NCBI RefSeq assembly: GCF_014199305.1
Contig: NZ_JACIJK010000004.1
Coordinates: 124,001-188,000 of the forward strand
Source of the DNA: Sphingomonas aerophila
GTDB taxonomy: Bacteria > Pseudomonadota > Alphaproteobacteria > Sphingomonadales > Sphingomonadaceae
DNA: 64,000 nt
Direction: 5' to 3'
The notes under the pieces: model-generated
Database searches by the model: none
Seen by the model: only the letters and a program-made list of their open reading frames with translations
What the model was told of the DNA's origin: nothing
Shown: in pieces, positions 37,293 to 47,080 of the stretch
Position numbering within the stretch: the stretch's first letter is position 1
Layout of the letters: the number at the start of each line of letters is the position of its first letter
Position numbers and translations under genes: made by a program

Positions 37293-37359
37293 CTGGCCTT
37301 GCTGAGTCGAGATCGACGGCAACCACGGGCACCGACCTGCGGCACCCATGCAACAGACT

Positions 37360-37590
37360 TTAACGGCCCTTGAGGCTGAGCCCGCCGAAACGCTTGTTGA
37401 AGCGTGCAACCTGGCCGCCCGCATCGAGCAGTCGCTGGTTGCCACCGGTCCAGGCCGGATGCGCCAGCGGATCGATGTCGAGCAGCATCGTTTCGCCTTC
37501 CTTGCCCCAGGTGGAGCGAGTTTCGAACACGGTGCCGTCCGTCATCTGCACCTTGATGGTGTGATAATCGGGATGAGTATCTTTCTTCAC
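37360..37590 (-). CDS. rpmE: 50S ribosomal protein L31, zinc-free type
   Basis: 76 residues starting [10 protein letters not shown], the typical L31 N-terminus. The CxxC zinc knuckle of the C-plus form is missing; there is no cysteine at all, so this is the C-minus form. The GTG at 37590 follows an AGGAG eight bases upstream. It is located after the fabZ operon with its own terminator; it may also be reached by read-through from fabZ. Confidence 0.96.
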   Translation of the reverse strand: MKKDTHPDYHTIKVQMTDGTVFETRSTWGKEGETMLLDIDPLAHPAWTGGNQRLLDAGGQVARFNKRFGGLSLKGR

Positions 37591-37608
37591 GTCACAAACT
37601 CCTGAAAT

Positions 37609-37656
37609 GGCCGGTTTCCGACCGGCCGGAGGAAGGCGCGCCCGTACACGCGCCTT
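37609..37656 (-). terminator. Two hairpins between fabZ and rpmE
   Basis: Seven-base stem GGCCGGT / ACCGGCC (37609-37627) and eight-base stem AAGGCGCG / CGCGCCTT (37633-37656). They could end the long rpsB-to-fabZ operon or lie in the rpmE leader. There is no T-run, so termination would be partial or Rho-dependent. Confidence 0.4.
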
Positions 37657-37694
37657 GGGTCCAAGTCAAAGTACGCGTTGGGCGCCCACCGGGA

Positions 37695-38177
37695 TCAAGC
37701 CTTGGGCGGATCCGCGATCATGGCGGTGAACTGCGCCTCGGCGACCAACTGACCGTCAACCTTGGCCTGGCCAACGAACTTGCACACCGTCGCCCGCTTC
37801 TGCACAAAGCTGACTTCCAGGCGAAGAAGAACGCCGGGTTCGACCGGCTTCCTGAACTTCGCGCCGTCGATGGCCATAAAGTAAACGAGCTTTCCCGAAC
37901 CAGCGAGGCCCAGGCTTTCCACCGCGAGCACGCCGGCCGCCTGGGCCAGCGCTTCCACAATCAGTACGCCCGGCATGATCGGGCGACCAGGGAAGTGCCC
38001 CTGGAAGAACCCTTCGTTGATCGTCACCGCCTTGATCGCGGCGATGCGCTCGTCGACCACGAGTTCCTCCACCCGATCCACCAGCAGCATCGGGTAGCGG
38101 TGCGGCAGCGCCGCCATTACTCGCCCGATGTCGAGCGAGTAAGGCGCGCTGGTCGCAGGAGAAGCGGCGTCCGTCAC
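37695..38177 (-). CDS. fabZ: 3-hydroxyacyl-ACP dehydratase FabZ
   Basis: Removes water from beta-hydroxyacyl-ACP in fatty acid synthesis. 160 residues. The hot-dog fold active site is visible: catalytic histidine in [14 protein letters not shown] and the glutamate in [12 protein letters not shown]-terminal [13 protein letters not shown] is diagnostic. GTG start at 38177 in a GTGA overlap with the skp stop. Normally lpxD lies before and lpxA/lpxB after this gene; both are missing here. Confidence 0.96.
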   Translation of the reverse strand: MTDAASPATSAPYSLDIGRVMAALPHRYPMLLVDRVEELVVDERIAAIKAVTINEGFFQGHFPGRPIMPGVLIVEALAQAAGVLAVESLGLAGSGKLVYFMAIDGAKFRKPVEPGVLLRLEVSFVQKRATVCKFVGQAKVDGQLVAEAQFTAMIADPPKA

Positions 38178-38845
38178 CGGCTCTGGTTGCGGCGATTGTT
38201 GGAGGCCGGCGCCGTGGCCGCAGGGGCCGGCGTGCCTGCCGCTGCCGGTGCTGCACCCGCGCCCTGCTGGCCGGGCTGCCAGTTCGCCGGCGGCGTCGTA
38301 TTCACGCTAGGAACCAGCCGGTCGAGCTCGGCAGTGATCGCCGAGGTGATGTCGGCCGTTGGCTGTGCGAACAGTGCCGCCTGCGGGTTGAGCAGCACGG
38401 TGACGTTCTTCGCGCGAACGGCATTCTGCACCGCGGTGCCAAGCTGCGCCTGGATCTGCTCAAGCGCATAAGCCTGAGCGCGCTGTGCCGGCAGGGTCAG
38501 CCGATCGAGATCCTGCTGCGCCGTCGCCTGGCGGCTCTGGATCGCTTGCGCTTGGCTCTGCAAAGACGCCTGGTTGGCGTTCGGAGCCGCACGAGCGGTG
38601 TTGAACGCGGTGATCAGCGGCTGAAGCTCTCGCTCAGCAGTCTGACGACGCGTTTCGGCCTGGTCGATCTGGGCCTTGTAGGTAGTCTGGATCTGCGTGC
38701 GCGCGGCAGTCCAGGCGCGCGTGTTCACCATGGCTGCCTGCGGATCGGCAATCGCGACGCCCGCAACCTGAGCGGTCGCGGTGGTGGCGGCGAGGGTTGC
38801 CGGCGCGATCAGGGCGGCGGCAAGAATCATGGACTTCAGGGTCAT
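38174..38845 (-). CDS. skp: OmpH/Skp-family periplasmic chaperone
   Basis: 223 residues. Signal peptide at 1-26 (ending TATAQ). The mature part is glutamine- and alanine-rich and largely helical, as in the tentacle arms of Skp ([22 protein letters not shown] and so on). A Pro/Ala tail of about 35 residues ends [10 protein letters not shown] and is longer than in E. coli. It carries unfolded outer-membrane proteins to BamA. The start overlaps the bamA stop by one base, and the stop overlaps fabZ. Confidence 0.88.
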   Translation of the reverse strand: MTLKSMILAAALIAPATLAATTATAQVAGVAIADPQAAMVNTRAWTAARTQIQTTYKAQIDQAETRRQTAERELQPLITAFNTARAAPNANQASLQSQAQAIQSRQATAQQDLDRLTLPAQRAQAYALEQIQAQLGTAVQNAVRAKNVTVLLNPQAALFAQPTADITSAITAELDRLVPSVNTTPPANWQPGQQGAGAAPAAAGTPAPAATAPASNNRRNQSR

Positions 38846-41625
38846 CAGAACTGGGTTCCCACATTAAAGGTTATAAGCTTTTTATCATCACCGGGCTGCG
38901 AAAGCAGGGCCTTGGCGACGTCGATACGCAGCGGGCCGAACGGCGAGTTCCAGTTGACGCCGACGCCAACCGACACGCGCGGCTTGGCCGTGCTGCCGTA
39001 ATAGACTTCCTTGAACGCCGGGATCGGACTGTTCTGCGCGATCGCGTTGGTCTCTCCACCCGCGCACGCGCCGCCATACGTCGCCGAGAAGCCGATCGCG
39101 CACGTTGTGTACCGGCTGACGGCCGCGGTATCTCCCGTCTGGGTGCTGTTGTTGATATAGAGCTGGCGGCCCTGCGTATCGGTCAGCAGCGATGTCAGCG
39201 GCAGCACGGTGACGTTGCCGTTGGCATCGGTCGTCGTCGGGAAGTTGGCGGTCGGCAGCGGCCGCGTGATCGAGAACAGGCTGCCCGCCTGGATGTAGAT
39301 GGACGGCCGCAAACCAAGCTCGCGGGCACCTGCGCCGAGCGGGATTTCAAGCTCCGCGCGGGTCAGGTAGTAAGCGTTGCCGCCCAGTGCGTCGTCGACG
39401 ATCTGGTCGCGGTCGGTGACGGGTGTCTGCACGCCGTTGGCGACCGTGAACGGAATGCGCTGCACGCGCGGACCAACACCGCGAATGTCAAATCCGCGGA
39501 ACTGGGGCTCGCCGAGATAGAAGCGGTCGGTAATCCGGATCCGATCGACACCGGGCCCACGATCCTTCTCCAGCGAACGGATGTAGCCACCCTCCCCGAC
39601 CAGCGAGAAGATGAAGCCGCTGCCGACATTGTGGAACTTGGACGCTTCCAGGCGGGTACGGATATACTTCACGTCGCCGCCCAGGCCCGCGAAGTCCTGG
39701 CTGAACGCCAGCCGCTGGCCCGCTGTTGGCCGCAGACGGCTGTTCAGGCTGTCATAAGCGATCGTGTAGCCGACCGACGAGGTTATACGATTGCCGATCG
39801 CCTCGCACAGGTAGCGCCCGGCCTTCAGCGGGTCGCAGACGCCATTGGTATAGAAGCTTCCCTCGTCGAGGGAGACCTTGTCATACGAGAAGCCGTACCG
39901 GCCTGCGAGCGTCCAATATTCCGTCAGCGGCACGCCCGTGCGAATCTGGAAACCCGTCGAGACCTGCTGATAGGTCGTGTTCCGATTGCTGCCAATATAG
40001 TTGAACGAGTTGTAGTCGCGGCGGAACAGGTCGACGCCCAACGCGATGTTCTTGTCGAACAGATATGGTTCGGTGAAGCCCAGCTCGACCGACTTGGAAT
40101 AACTCGAATAGTTGACGCCGAAGCGAGCAGTCTGCCCCTTACCGCGGAAATTGTTCTGGGTGACGTTGGCCTGGATGATGAACCGCTCCAGGCTCGAATA
40201 ACCGGCCGACAGCTGCAGCTCGCCCGTCGACTTTTCTTCCATGTTCGCTTCGAGCACGATCCGGTCGGGCGCGGAGCCCGGGGTCTGCTTGATCTCGAAC
40301 TTGTCCTGGAAATAGCCGAGCGAGTTGATGCGATCCTGCGAGCGCTTGACCTGGAAGCTGTTGAACGCATCGCCCTCGGCCAAGCGGATCTCTCGACGGA
40401 TCACCTTGTCTTGGGTCTGCGTGTTGCCGGTGATGTCGATACGCTCGACATAGGTCCGCTTGGCTTCCGCGATATGGAAATTAACCGACATGGTCAGGTT
40501 TTCGCGGTCCGGCTGGAAATCCGGGCTGACGTCGGTGAACGCATAGCCGAACAGGCCCGCGGCCTCGCTCAACTGGTCAACCGAATCCTCGACCTGCTTG
40601 GCGTTGTACCAGTCGCCCTTTTTCTCGGGCAGCGACGCCGCCAGCTTCGCGTTATCAAAGTCGCGGATCTCACTGTCAACGGTGATATCGCCGAATTTGT
40701 AGCGCGGCCCTTCCTCGACGACATAGGTGATGATGAAGTCACGCTTGTCCGGCGTCAGTTCGGCAACTGCGCTCGTCACCCGGAAATCGGCATAGCCGTT
40801 GGTCAGGTAATATTGGCGCAGCTTCTGCTGGTCATATGCCAGCCGGTCCTGGTCATAGGTGGTGTTCGACGAGAGCAAGCGGAAAGCGCGTGCCTGCTTT
40901 GTAGCCATCTGCTCGCGAAGCTTGTCGTCCGAGAAGACGGTGTTGCCGATGATGTTGATCTGCCGGACCTTGGACTTCGGCCCCTCCGTCACCTCGAACA
41001 CCACGTCCACGCGGTTCTGGTCGAGGCTGACCATCTTCGGCTCGACCACCGCGCCAAAGCGGCCCTGGCGGCGATACAGCTCGACGATCCGCGCCACGTC
41101 CTGCCGAACGGCGGTGCGCGTGAAGATCTGACGCGGCTTGAGCTTGATCTCCTTGTCGATCTTATCCTGCTTAAGGCGCTTGTTGCCCTCGAAGATCACG
41201 CGGTTGATGATCGGGTTCTCACGAATCCGGATCACGATCTCGCCGGTCTGCGCGCCCTCGATCTGGGCATCAGCGAACAGGTCGCTGGCCAACAGATCCT
41301 TGATGGCCTGGTCCAGAACCTCGTTGGTGTACCTATTCCCGACCCGCAGCGTCGTGTACGACAATACCGTCTCGGGCTCGATGCGCTGCGACCCTTCAAC
41401 GCGGAGCGTCTTGATGGTCAGCGCATTAGGATCGGTGATGGGCGCTGCTTGGCGCGGTGCCGGCGCAGGCAGGTTCTGCGCAGGGCCCGTCACGGCAGCG
41501 CGGGGACGGCCGCCGCCACGCGGACCACGTTGTGCATCCGCATGGCCCGCCAAGCCGGCGATCATGGTGCCGGTGAGCAGCACCGCCGTCGTGCGAACGC
41601 CAAAAGAAGACTTGGTTACCAACAC
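38845..41625 (-). CDS. bamA: Outer membrane protein assembly factor BamA
   Basis: 926-residue Omp85 protein that inserts beta-barrel proteins. Signal peptide 1-32 (cut near GHADAQ), a Pro/Arg/Ala-rich linker, about five POTRA repeats (from TIKTLRVEGSQRIEPETV, through IRENPIINRVIFEGNKRLK, to YVERIDITGNTQTQDKVIRRE). The barrel domain follows from about residue 470. Conserved barrel strands include the VRGF-type FRGFDIRGVGPR in loop 6 and the C-terminal LITFNVGTQF, ending in phenylalanine. It has 118 bases before rseP, room for its own promoter. TGATG overlap with skp. Confidence 0.97.
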   Translation of the reverse strand: MLVTKSSFGVRTTAVLLTGTMIAGLAGHADAQRGPRGGGRPRAAVTGPAQNLPAPAPRQAAPITDPNALTIKTLRVEGSQRIEPETVLSYTTLRVGNRYTNEVLDQAIKDLLASDLFADAQIEGAQTGEIVIRIRENPIINRVIFEGNKRLKQDKIDKEIKLKPRQIFTRTAVRQDVARIVELYRRQGRFGAVVEPKMVSLDQNRVDVVFEVTEGPKSKVRQINIIGNTVFSDDKLREQMATKQARAFRLLSSNTTYDQDRLAYDQQKLRQYYLTNGYADFRVTSAVAELTPDKRDFIITYVVEEGPRYKFGDITVDSEIRDFDNAKLAASLPEKKGDWYNAKQVEDSVDQLSEAAGLFGYAFTDVSPDFQPDRENLTMSVNFHIAEAKRTYVERIDITGNTQTQDKVIRREIRLAEGDAFNSFQVKRSQDRINSLGYFQDKFEIKQTPGSAPDRIVLEANMEEKSTGELQLSAGYSSLERFIIQANVTQNNFRGKGQTARFGVNYSSYSKSVELGFTEPYLFDKNIALGVDLFRRDYNSFNYIGSNRNTTYQQVSTGFQIRTGVPLTEYWTLAGRYGFSYDKVSLDEGSFYTNGVCDPLKAGRYLCEAIGNRITSSVGYTIAYDSLNSRLRPTAGQRLAFSQDFAGLGGDVKYIRTRLEASKFHNVGSGFIFSLVGEGGYIRSLEKDRGPGVDRIRITDRFYLGEPQFRGFDIRGVGPRVQRIPFTVANGVQTPVTDRDQIVDDALGGNAYYLTRAELEIPLGAGARELGLRPSIYIQAGSLFSITRPLPTANFPTTTDANGNVTVLPLTSLLTDTQGRQLYINNSTQTGDTAAVSRYTTCAIGFSATYGGACAGGETNAIAQNSPIPAFKEVYYGSTAKPRVSVGVGVNWNSPFGPLRIDVAKALLSQPGDDKKLITFNVGTQF

Positions 41626-41743
41626 TCGTTTACCCCAACCCGCTCGCGCCAGCCCTGTATGTCTCGATTGCGGCTATTTGTCGTCCGTGCGACATTCTGT
41701 TGCCAGGCCCGCTCCGCCGCGCGTCTGCCCTGCCCCACTCCGC

Positions 41744-42877
41744 TCAGCCGATCAACCCAGCCAAGCTTTTCCAAAGCCCCGCTGACCCCAGATCGTTGAA
41801 CGTCACGACCAGCATCAGCGCCAGTATCGCGGCAAGCCCGCCGCGAAATGCCCATTCCTGCACCCGCGGCTCAACCGGACGCCGCCGGACCGCCTCGATC
41901 GCATAGAAGAACAAGTGACCGCCATCCAGCATGGGAACTGGCAGCAAATTGATGAACCCCAGATTGATGGACACCAGCGCGACCAGATACACCAACGCGG
42001 GCACGCCAAGGCTGAGGAACTGGCCGGAGATGCGCGCCATGCCAACCGGGCCGTGCAACTCCTTGACTGGAGCCTGCCCAATGACGAGCTGGCGCAGCTT
42101 GCTGATCGTCAGGGAGACGATGTCACCAACCTGACGCGCAGCGACCACGGGCGCGCGCCAAGGTGCGACCGGAACCAGCTTGGACGGCCCTGGCGAAATC
42201 CCGAGCAGACCGGAGCTTTCGGTGTTCCCGAACCGATCACGCATCACCTGCCGCTTCAGGGTCGCCGTCCGGGTGAACGTTGCGCCGCTGCGCTCGGCGA
42301 CCACCTCCACCCGCTCGCCCGCACGCGGGTTCACGAACACCAGCATGTCGCCAAAGGTGTCCATGCGTTCACCGCCCAGCGACACGATCCGGTCGCCCGC
42401 CTGCAGCCCGATCGCCTGCGCGGCGCTACCCGGGACAACCGCGCCCACGGTCGCGGGCGTCCGGTCCTCGCCATAGGCCATCGCAAAGCCGGCCAGGATG
42501 AAAATCGCGAGCACGAAGTTCACGACCGGTCCCGCCGCAACAATAATCGCACGCTGCCACAAACGCTTTGCCTGGAAGGTGCGGTTGCGTTCCTCGGCGG
42601 GCAGAGCCAGCCAGGCTGCATCCGGCTGGCTGGCCGGGTTCATATCACCGGCAAACCGGACATAGCCGCCCAATGGCAGCCAGCCGAGCTTCCAGCGCGT
42701 GCCGCGCTTGTCGGTCCAGCCGGCAATCTCCCGACCAAAGCCGATGGAGAACGCCTCCGCCTTCACCCCGAACATCCGGCCTGCAAGGTAGTGGCCCATT
42801 TCATGAACGAACACGAGCGGCCCGATGACTAGGGCAAATGCCAGGAGAGTAAGAAGAAGGCCGGGGGACTCGATCAC
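41744..42877 (-). CDS. rseP: Site-2 intramembrane metalloprotease RseP
   Basis: 377-residue membrane zinc protease that cleaves transmembrane anti-sigma factors. Active-site VHEMGHYLAGR is in the first helix and the third-helix LLPVPMLDGGH supplies the aspartate ligand. Only one PDZ domain is visible (VVPGSAAQAIGLQAGDRIVSLGG and after), unlike the two of E. coli RseP, and the length fits the short alphaproteobacterial form. Start is GTG in a GTGA overlap with dxr. Confidence 0.96.
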   Translation of the reverse strand: MIESPGLLLTLLAFALVIGPLVFVHEMGHYLAGRMFGVKAEAFSIGFGREIAGWTDKRGTRWKLGWLPLGGYVRFAGDMNPASQPDAAWLALPAEERNRTFQAKRLWQRAIIVAAGPVVNFVLAIFILAGFAMAYGEDRTPATVGAVVPGSAAQAIGLQAGDRIVSLGGERMDTFGDMLVFVNPRAGERVEVVAERSGATFTRTATLKRQVMRDRFGNTESSGLLGISPGPSKLVPVAPWRAPVVAARQVGDIVSLTISKLRQLVIGQAPVKELHGPVGMARISGQFLSLGVPALVYLVALVSINLGFINLLPVPMLDGGHLFFYAIEAVRRRPVEPRVQEWAFRGGLAAILALMLVVTFNDLGSAGLWKSLAGLIG

Positions 42878-44049
42878 GCTACAGGATCCTTTACGCGCCC
42901 CTTTTGCACCCGCTCGCCCGCAATGGACCTCGCCTCGGCATCGATCGCGAGAACGGCGTCGAGCGTTTCCGGGGCGGGCGGGTCGTAGCGACTAAGTGTA
43001 TCGTCCACAATTGCGGCGATTTCGAGAAAGCCGATCCGGCCTGCCAGGAACGCTGCCACCGCTATCTCGTTGGCGGCGTTGAGAATTGCCGGCCTGGCGC
43101 CCCCCGCTTCCACCGCCGCCCGCGCAAGCCACAAGCTGCGGAATCGCGTCTCATCAGGCGCCTCGAAATCAAGCCGACCAAGTTTCACCAGGTCGAGCGG
43201 CTCCATCGGGGTCGCCATCCTGTCGGGCCAGGCAAGCGCATGGGCGATCGGCACCCGCATGTCGGACGGGCCAAGCTGTGCCAGCACGGACCCGTCGATA
43301 TAATCAACCAGGCTGTGGATCACCGACTGGCGATGGACCACGATCTCGATCCGATCTGAGGGAACGGGAAACAAGCGGGCCGCTTCGATCAGTTCGAGCC
43401 CTTTGTTCATCATGGTGGCGCTGTCGACCGAGATCTTGGCGCCCATCGACCAGTTGGGATGCGCAACCGCCTGGGCCGGGGTGACCCGCGCCATGTCGTC
43501 GAGCGCCCAGTCACGGAAAGGGCCACCGCTTGCGGTCAAGATGATGCGCCGCACCTCATGCGGCCGATCGACGCTGAGGCACTGGAATATCGCGTTGTGC
43601 TCGCTGTCGACGGGCAGCAGGGTTGCGCCATACTGGCGGACGGCGGCCATCACCACCTCACCCGCGGATACCAGCGCTTCCTTGTTGGCCAGAGCGACCG
43701 TGCCGCCCGCCTCTACCGCGGCCATGACAGGTTCCAGCCCGGCGCAGCCGACGATCGCGGCCATCGTCCAGTCCGCGCCCAGCCTGGCCGCCTCGACCAC
43801 GGCACGCGCGCCCCCGGCCGTTTCCACGCCCGTTCCGGCAAGGGCGGACCTGAGAGCTGGCAGGCAGCCCTCGTCCGCTACAACCGCCAGTTCGGCGCCG
43901 GTCCGGATGGCGGCAGCAGCCAGTCCCTCGACATCGCAGTTCGCGGTCAACGCGCGGACGCGAAACCGCCCGGGCTCGCGCTCGACAAGGTCGAGGGTCG
44001 ATGTGCCAACCGAGCCGGTCGCACCAAGGATCGAAACCGTCTTCACCAC
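42874..44049 (-). CDS. dxr: 1-deoxy-D-xylulose-5-phosphate reductoisomerase
   Basis: NADPH-dependent second step of the non-mevalonate isoprenoid pathway. 391 residues. The Rossmann start VSILGATGSVGTSTLDLV, the metal/substrate-binding PVDSEHNAIFQ, the catalytic flexible loop region (LTASGGPFRDW) and HPNWSMGAKISVDSAT are all present. Two adjacent GTG codons (44049 and 44046) can start it; the second makes a GTGA overlap with the cdsA stop. Confidence 0.97.
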   Translation of the reverse strand: MVKTVSILGATGSVGTSTLDLVEREPGRFRVRALTANCDVEGLAAAAIRTGAELAVVADEGCLPALRSALAGTGVETAGGARAVVEAARLGADWTMAAIVGCAGLEPVMAAVEAGGTVALANKEALVSAGEVVMAAVRQYGATLLPVDSEHNAIFQCLSVDRPHEVRRIILTASGGPFRDWALDDMARVTPAQAVAHPNWSMGAKISVDSATMMNKGLELIEAARLFPVPSDRIEIVVHRQSVIHSLVDYIDGSVLAQLGPSDMRVPIAHALAWPDRMATPMEPLDLVKLGRLDFEAPDETRFRSLWLARAAVEAGGARPAILNAANEIAVAAFLAGRIGFLEIAAIVDDTLSRYDPPAPETLDAVLAIDAEARSIAGERVQKGRVKDPVA

Positions 44050-44867
44050 GGTGCGTAGGTATACAGCCAGGGTACGGCCACGGCGAGGAATGCAGCGACC
44101 GGCGCCACCGGTACCACGCCGTCCAACCGGTCAAGCACGCCGCCATGGCCCGGCAGGATGTTACCCGAATCCTTTACCCCGGCCCGCCTCTTGAGCGAGC
44201 TTTCGAACAGATCGCCTCCCTGGGCAAGCACCGCGAGTGCCGGCGTCGCCAGCGTCATTCGCAACGGCAGGCCGTAAAAGGCGTGAAAGCCCGCCCCCAG
44301 TGCCGACGCCAGAACAACACCACCGATCAGCCCGGCCCACGTCTTGGAAGGGCTGAGCTTGGGCGCGAGCTTGGGCCCGCCGATCGTACGGCCCGCGAAG
44401 TACGCGCCGATGTCGGTCGCCCACACAAGCGAAAGCGCCCAAAGGGTCCAGACAATGCCTTCATGCTGGTGCCGCAGTAGAAGCAAGGACAGGATCGGCA
44501 GCCCGACATAGATGGTACCGGCCGCCAGTTCTCGTCGTGCCGTAACGATCACGATGAAGAACGCTGCGCCCGCAAGCACGCCCAGCACAAAGAAGTGCGG
44601 CCCAGCGCCCGGCGGCGGACTCATCAGGGCGAGCGAGACGAAAAGGCTATACTGGGCCAGCCGCTTCTGCCGCGGCGCAATGCCGTGCAGGTCCGACCAT
44701 TCCGCCATCATGAACAGGCCGGCGACGACGCACAGCAGCCAGAAAAGGTAACCGCCAATGGCCAGCGCGACGATCGCGACTGCGACCATGCCGATCCCAG
44801 CAACCGTTCGAACCGCAAGCCCGGACGATCGCGCAGGCACCGGGCTACCCGGAGGAGTGTCGGTCAC
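44043..44867 (-). CDS. cdsA: Phosphatidate cytidylyltransferase (CDP-diglyceride synthase)
   Basis: Membrane enzyme making CDP-diacylglycerol for phospholipids. 274 residues with about 7-8 hydrophobic helices. The family signature SSLKRRAGVKDSGNILPGHGGVLDRLDG lies at about 219-246 (read here in two parts, SSLKRRAGVKDSG and LPGHGGVLDRLDG). LSPSKTWAGLIGG is also typical. It feeds PssA, which is also in the window. GTG start in a GTGA overlap with uppS. Confidence 0.95.
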   Translation of the reverse strand: MTDTPPGSPVPARSSGLAVRTVAGIGMVAVAIVALAIGGYLFWLLCVVAGLFMMAEWSDLHGIAPRQKRLAQYSLFVSLALMSPPPGAGPHFFVLGVLAGAAFFIVIVTARRELAAGTIYVGLPILSLLLLRHQHEGIVWTLWALSLVWATDIGAYFAGRTIGGPKLAPKLSPSKTWAGLIGGVVLASALGAGFHAFYGLPLRMTLATPALAVLAQGGDLFESSLKRRAGVKDSGNILPGHGGVLDRLDGVVPVAPVAAFLAVAVPWLYTYAPW

Positions 44868-45586
44868 AGGCCCCCGTACCGGCGCTGCCGCGAACCGAAC
44901 GCGGTAATCGCCTCAGCGAGCGCGCCCTCGTCGAAGTCGGGCCAGAGCGTGTCAACGAACAGGAGCTCGGCATAAGCTGCCTGCCAGAGAAGGAAGTTCG
45001 ACAATCGCTGCTCGCCCGAGGTGCGGATCAGCAGGTCGAGAGGAGGCAGGCCTTGGGTTTCGAGCTCCGCCTCGATTGCCGCCTCGTCGATGGCGTCGGC
45101 GGGCAACCGTGCCGCGAGCCGCCGCGCGGCGGCCGCCAGTTCGGCCTGAGCACCATAGTTCAGTGCAATCGCGAGGATCGGGCCACTATTCGTTGCGGTC
45201 CGGGCAACCGCGTCGTCGATCATCTCCACCAGGTCCGGCGCGAACCGGCGATAGTCGCCGAGGATACGCAGGCGGACATTCTCGCGCGCGAGCTCGTTGA
45301 GGTCCGAGCGGATGAAGATCCGGAGCAAGCCCATCAACTCGCCGATCTCGGCTTCGGGCCGACGCCAGTTCTCCGACGAGAACGCATACAGCGTCAGTGC
45401 CTCGATCCCCATTGCGCGAGCCGCTCGCGTCACACGGCGCACCGCCTCCACCCCGGCCTTGTGCCCGAAGATCCGGGGACGGCCGCGCTGTTTCGCCCAA
45501 CGACCGTTGCCGTCCATGATGATGGCCACATGGCGCGGGATCGCCGCCGCCTCCGCGACCGGAGTAAGGATGGGAGCGGAACTCAC
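44864..45586 (-). CDS. uppS: Undecaprenyl diphosphate synthase (cis-prenyltransferase)
   Basis: Makes the C55 lipid carrier for peptidoglycan and other glycans. 240 residues. Conserved motifs: MDGNGRWAKQRG near the N-terminus, LTLYAFSSENWRRP, and the closing RTSGEQRLSNFLLWQ with the metal-binding region. The frame extends 43 codons further upstream through the frr end; the GTG at 45586 (VSSAPILTP) gives the normal length. It is 73 bases after frr. Confidence 0.95.
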   Translation of the reverse strand: MSSAPILTPVAEAAAIPRHVAIIMDGNGRWAKQRGRPRIFGHKAGVEAVRRVTRAARAMGIEALTLYAFSSENWRRPEAEIGELMGLLRIFIRSDLNELARENVRLRILGDYRRFAPDLVEMIDDAVARTATNSGPILAIALNYGAQAELAAAARRLAARLPADAIDEAAIEAELETQGLPPLDLLIRTSGEQRLSNFLLWQAAYAELLFVDTLWPDFDEGALAEAITAFGSRQRRYGGL

Positions 45587-45659
45587 CAGCCCCGACGCCC
45601 CGTGGTGCCGGCCAACTCCGCTGCGCAAGGAGCGCAGGAGAACAGGGGCCGGACGACGA

Positions 45660-46217
45660 TCACTTGCCCAGGATTTCCTTTTCCTTCGCCGACGCTGCTG
45701 CGTCCAGATCGGCAATGGTCTTGTCGGTCAGCTTCTGGATCTCTGTTTCGTGGCGCTTGCGCTCGTCCTCGCCAAACACGCCCTTCTTTTCATCGACCTT
45801 CAGGCTGTCCATGCCATCGCGGCGCACGTTGCGAACCGCGATGCGCGCCTTTTCGGCGTACTGGCCGGCCAGCTTGGCGAGTTCCTTGCGGCGCTCCTCG
45901 GTCAGGTCGGGGATGGGCAGGCGAAGCGTGTTGCCATCGTTGATCGGGTTTAGGCCGAGACCCGCCGAGCGAATCGCCTTTTCCACCGGCCCGACATTCG
46001 ACTTGTCCCAGACCTGCACCGACAGCATCCGCGGCTCGGGCGCAGACACGGTTGCGACCTGGACCAGCGGCATGTGGCTGCCATAGACCTCTACCGTCAC
46101 CGGATCGAGCAACGCGGTCGAGGCGCGCCCGGTCCTCAGGCCCGCCAGGTCGCTCTTGAGCGAATCGACGGCGCCGACCATGCGGCGCTCCAGGTCTGAC
46201 TTGTCATAGGCGGGCAT
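45660..46217 (-). CDS. frr: Ribosome recycling factor
   Basis: Splits the post-termination ribosome together with EF-G. 185 residues, the exact family length. Shows [39 protein letters not shown] and EERRKELAK. The ATG at 46217 starts [12 protein letters not shown]. It overlaps the pyrH stop by 14 bases, so translation is coupled. Confidence 0.97.
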   Translation of the reverse strand: MPAYDKSDLERRMVGAVDSLKSDLAGLRTGRASTALLDPVTVEVYGSHMPLVQVATVSAPEPRMLSVQVWDKSNVGPVEKAIRSAGLGLNPINDGNTLRLPIPDLTEERRKELAKLAGQYAEKARIAVRNVRRDGMDSLKVDEKKGVFGEDERKRHETEIQKLTDKTIADLDAAASAKEKEILGK

Positions 46218-46944
46218 CGGCCATCTCCTGGGTCTGAACGATGGTGGACGTCCCTTCCCCGGCCAGCACGGCGGCGAAATTGCCATGCTCACGGATGTTG
46301 AACACCACGATCGGGATGTTGTTATCGCGGCACAGGGCCACGGCGGACGCGTCCATGACCTTCAGGTCATCGGACAGCACCCGGCTGAATGTCACGGTTT
46401 CATAGCGCTTGGCAGTCGGCACCTTTTTGGGGTCCGCATCGTACACGCCATCGACGCTCGTCCCCTTGAACAGGGCGTCGCACTTCATTTCGGCGGCGCG
46501 GAGCGCTGCGCCTGAGTCGGTGGTGAAAAAGGGAGAGCCGACTCCTGCGGCGAAGATCACCACACGCCCCTTCTCCAGGTGGCGCTCGGCGCGGCGGCGG
46601 ATGAACGGCTCGCATACGCTTGCCATGGGGATCGCCGACTGAACGCGGGTTTCAACCCCGATCTGCTCCAGCGCGTTCTGCACGGCCAGGGCGTTCATCA
46701 CGGTTGCCAGCATGCCCATGTAGTCGGCGGTGGCGCGCTCGATGCCCTTGGCTGCGGCGGACAGGCCACGGAAGATGTTGCCGCCCCCGACCACGATGCA
46801 GAGCTGATACCCCTCGGCACGCACATCGGCGATCTCCTGGGCGACGCGGGCGGTCACCTCCGGATCGATCGCGAGCTTGCCATCACCCATCAGCACCTCG
46901 CCCGAGAGTTTGAGGAGAATGCGTTTGAACTGGGGAGCCGTCAT
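46204..46944 (-). CDS. pyrH: Uridylate kinase (UMP kinase)
   Basis: Hexameric UMP kinase of the amino acid kinase fold, unrelated to eukaryotic UMP kinases. 246 residues. It starts [15 protein letters not shown], with the glycine-rich [10 protein letters not shown] and the ATP/UMP segment [14 protein letters not shown] all present. It is separated from tsf by 136 bases that contain two hairpins. Confidence 0.97.
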   Translation of the reverse strand: MTAPQFKRILLKLSGEVLMGDGKLAIDPEVTARVAQEIADVRAEGYQLCIVVGGGNIFRGLSAAAKGIERATADYMGMLATVMNALAVQNALEQIGVETRVQSAIPMASVCEPFIRRRAERHLEKGRVVIFAAGVGSPFFTTDSGAALRAAEMKCDALFKGTSVDGVYDADPKKVPTAKRYETVTFSRVLSDDLKVMDASAVALCRDNNIPIVVFNIREHGNFAAVLAGEGTSTIVQTQEMADARL

Positions 46945-47025
46945 GGGGTGCGGAGGTACTCGGGGTCGCGCGCAGGGGCAATGCCTTGCACGAAATCTTC
47001 AATACATGTGCGGCCGGTGCCGCGA

Positions 47026-47074
47026 TCACCCCGGGCGCCTGCCCGGGGTGACTGGCCGCCACTGATCGTGGCGG
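47026..47074 (-). terminator. Two hairpins between tsf and pyrH
   Basis: An eleven-base perfect stem TCACCCCGGGC / GCCCGGGGTGA with a four-base loop (47026-47051) and a seven-base stem CCGCCAC / GTGGCGG (47056-47074) right after the tsf stop. The long stem should at least attenuate transcription between the rpsB-tsf and pyrH-frr parts of the cluster. No T-run. Confidence 0.6.
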
Positions 47075-47080
47075 TGCGGA

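Noticed and set aside
38797-41799. 1000-codon open frame on the plus strand
   Set aside because: It is the complement of bamA, which has full POTRA and barrel motifs; the plus-strand translation shows no domain pattern. Long antisense frames are common in GC-rich DNA.
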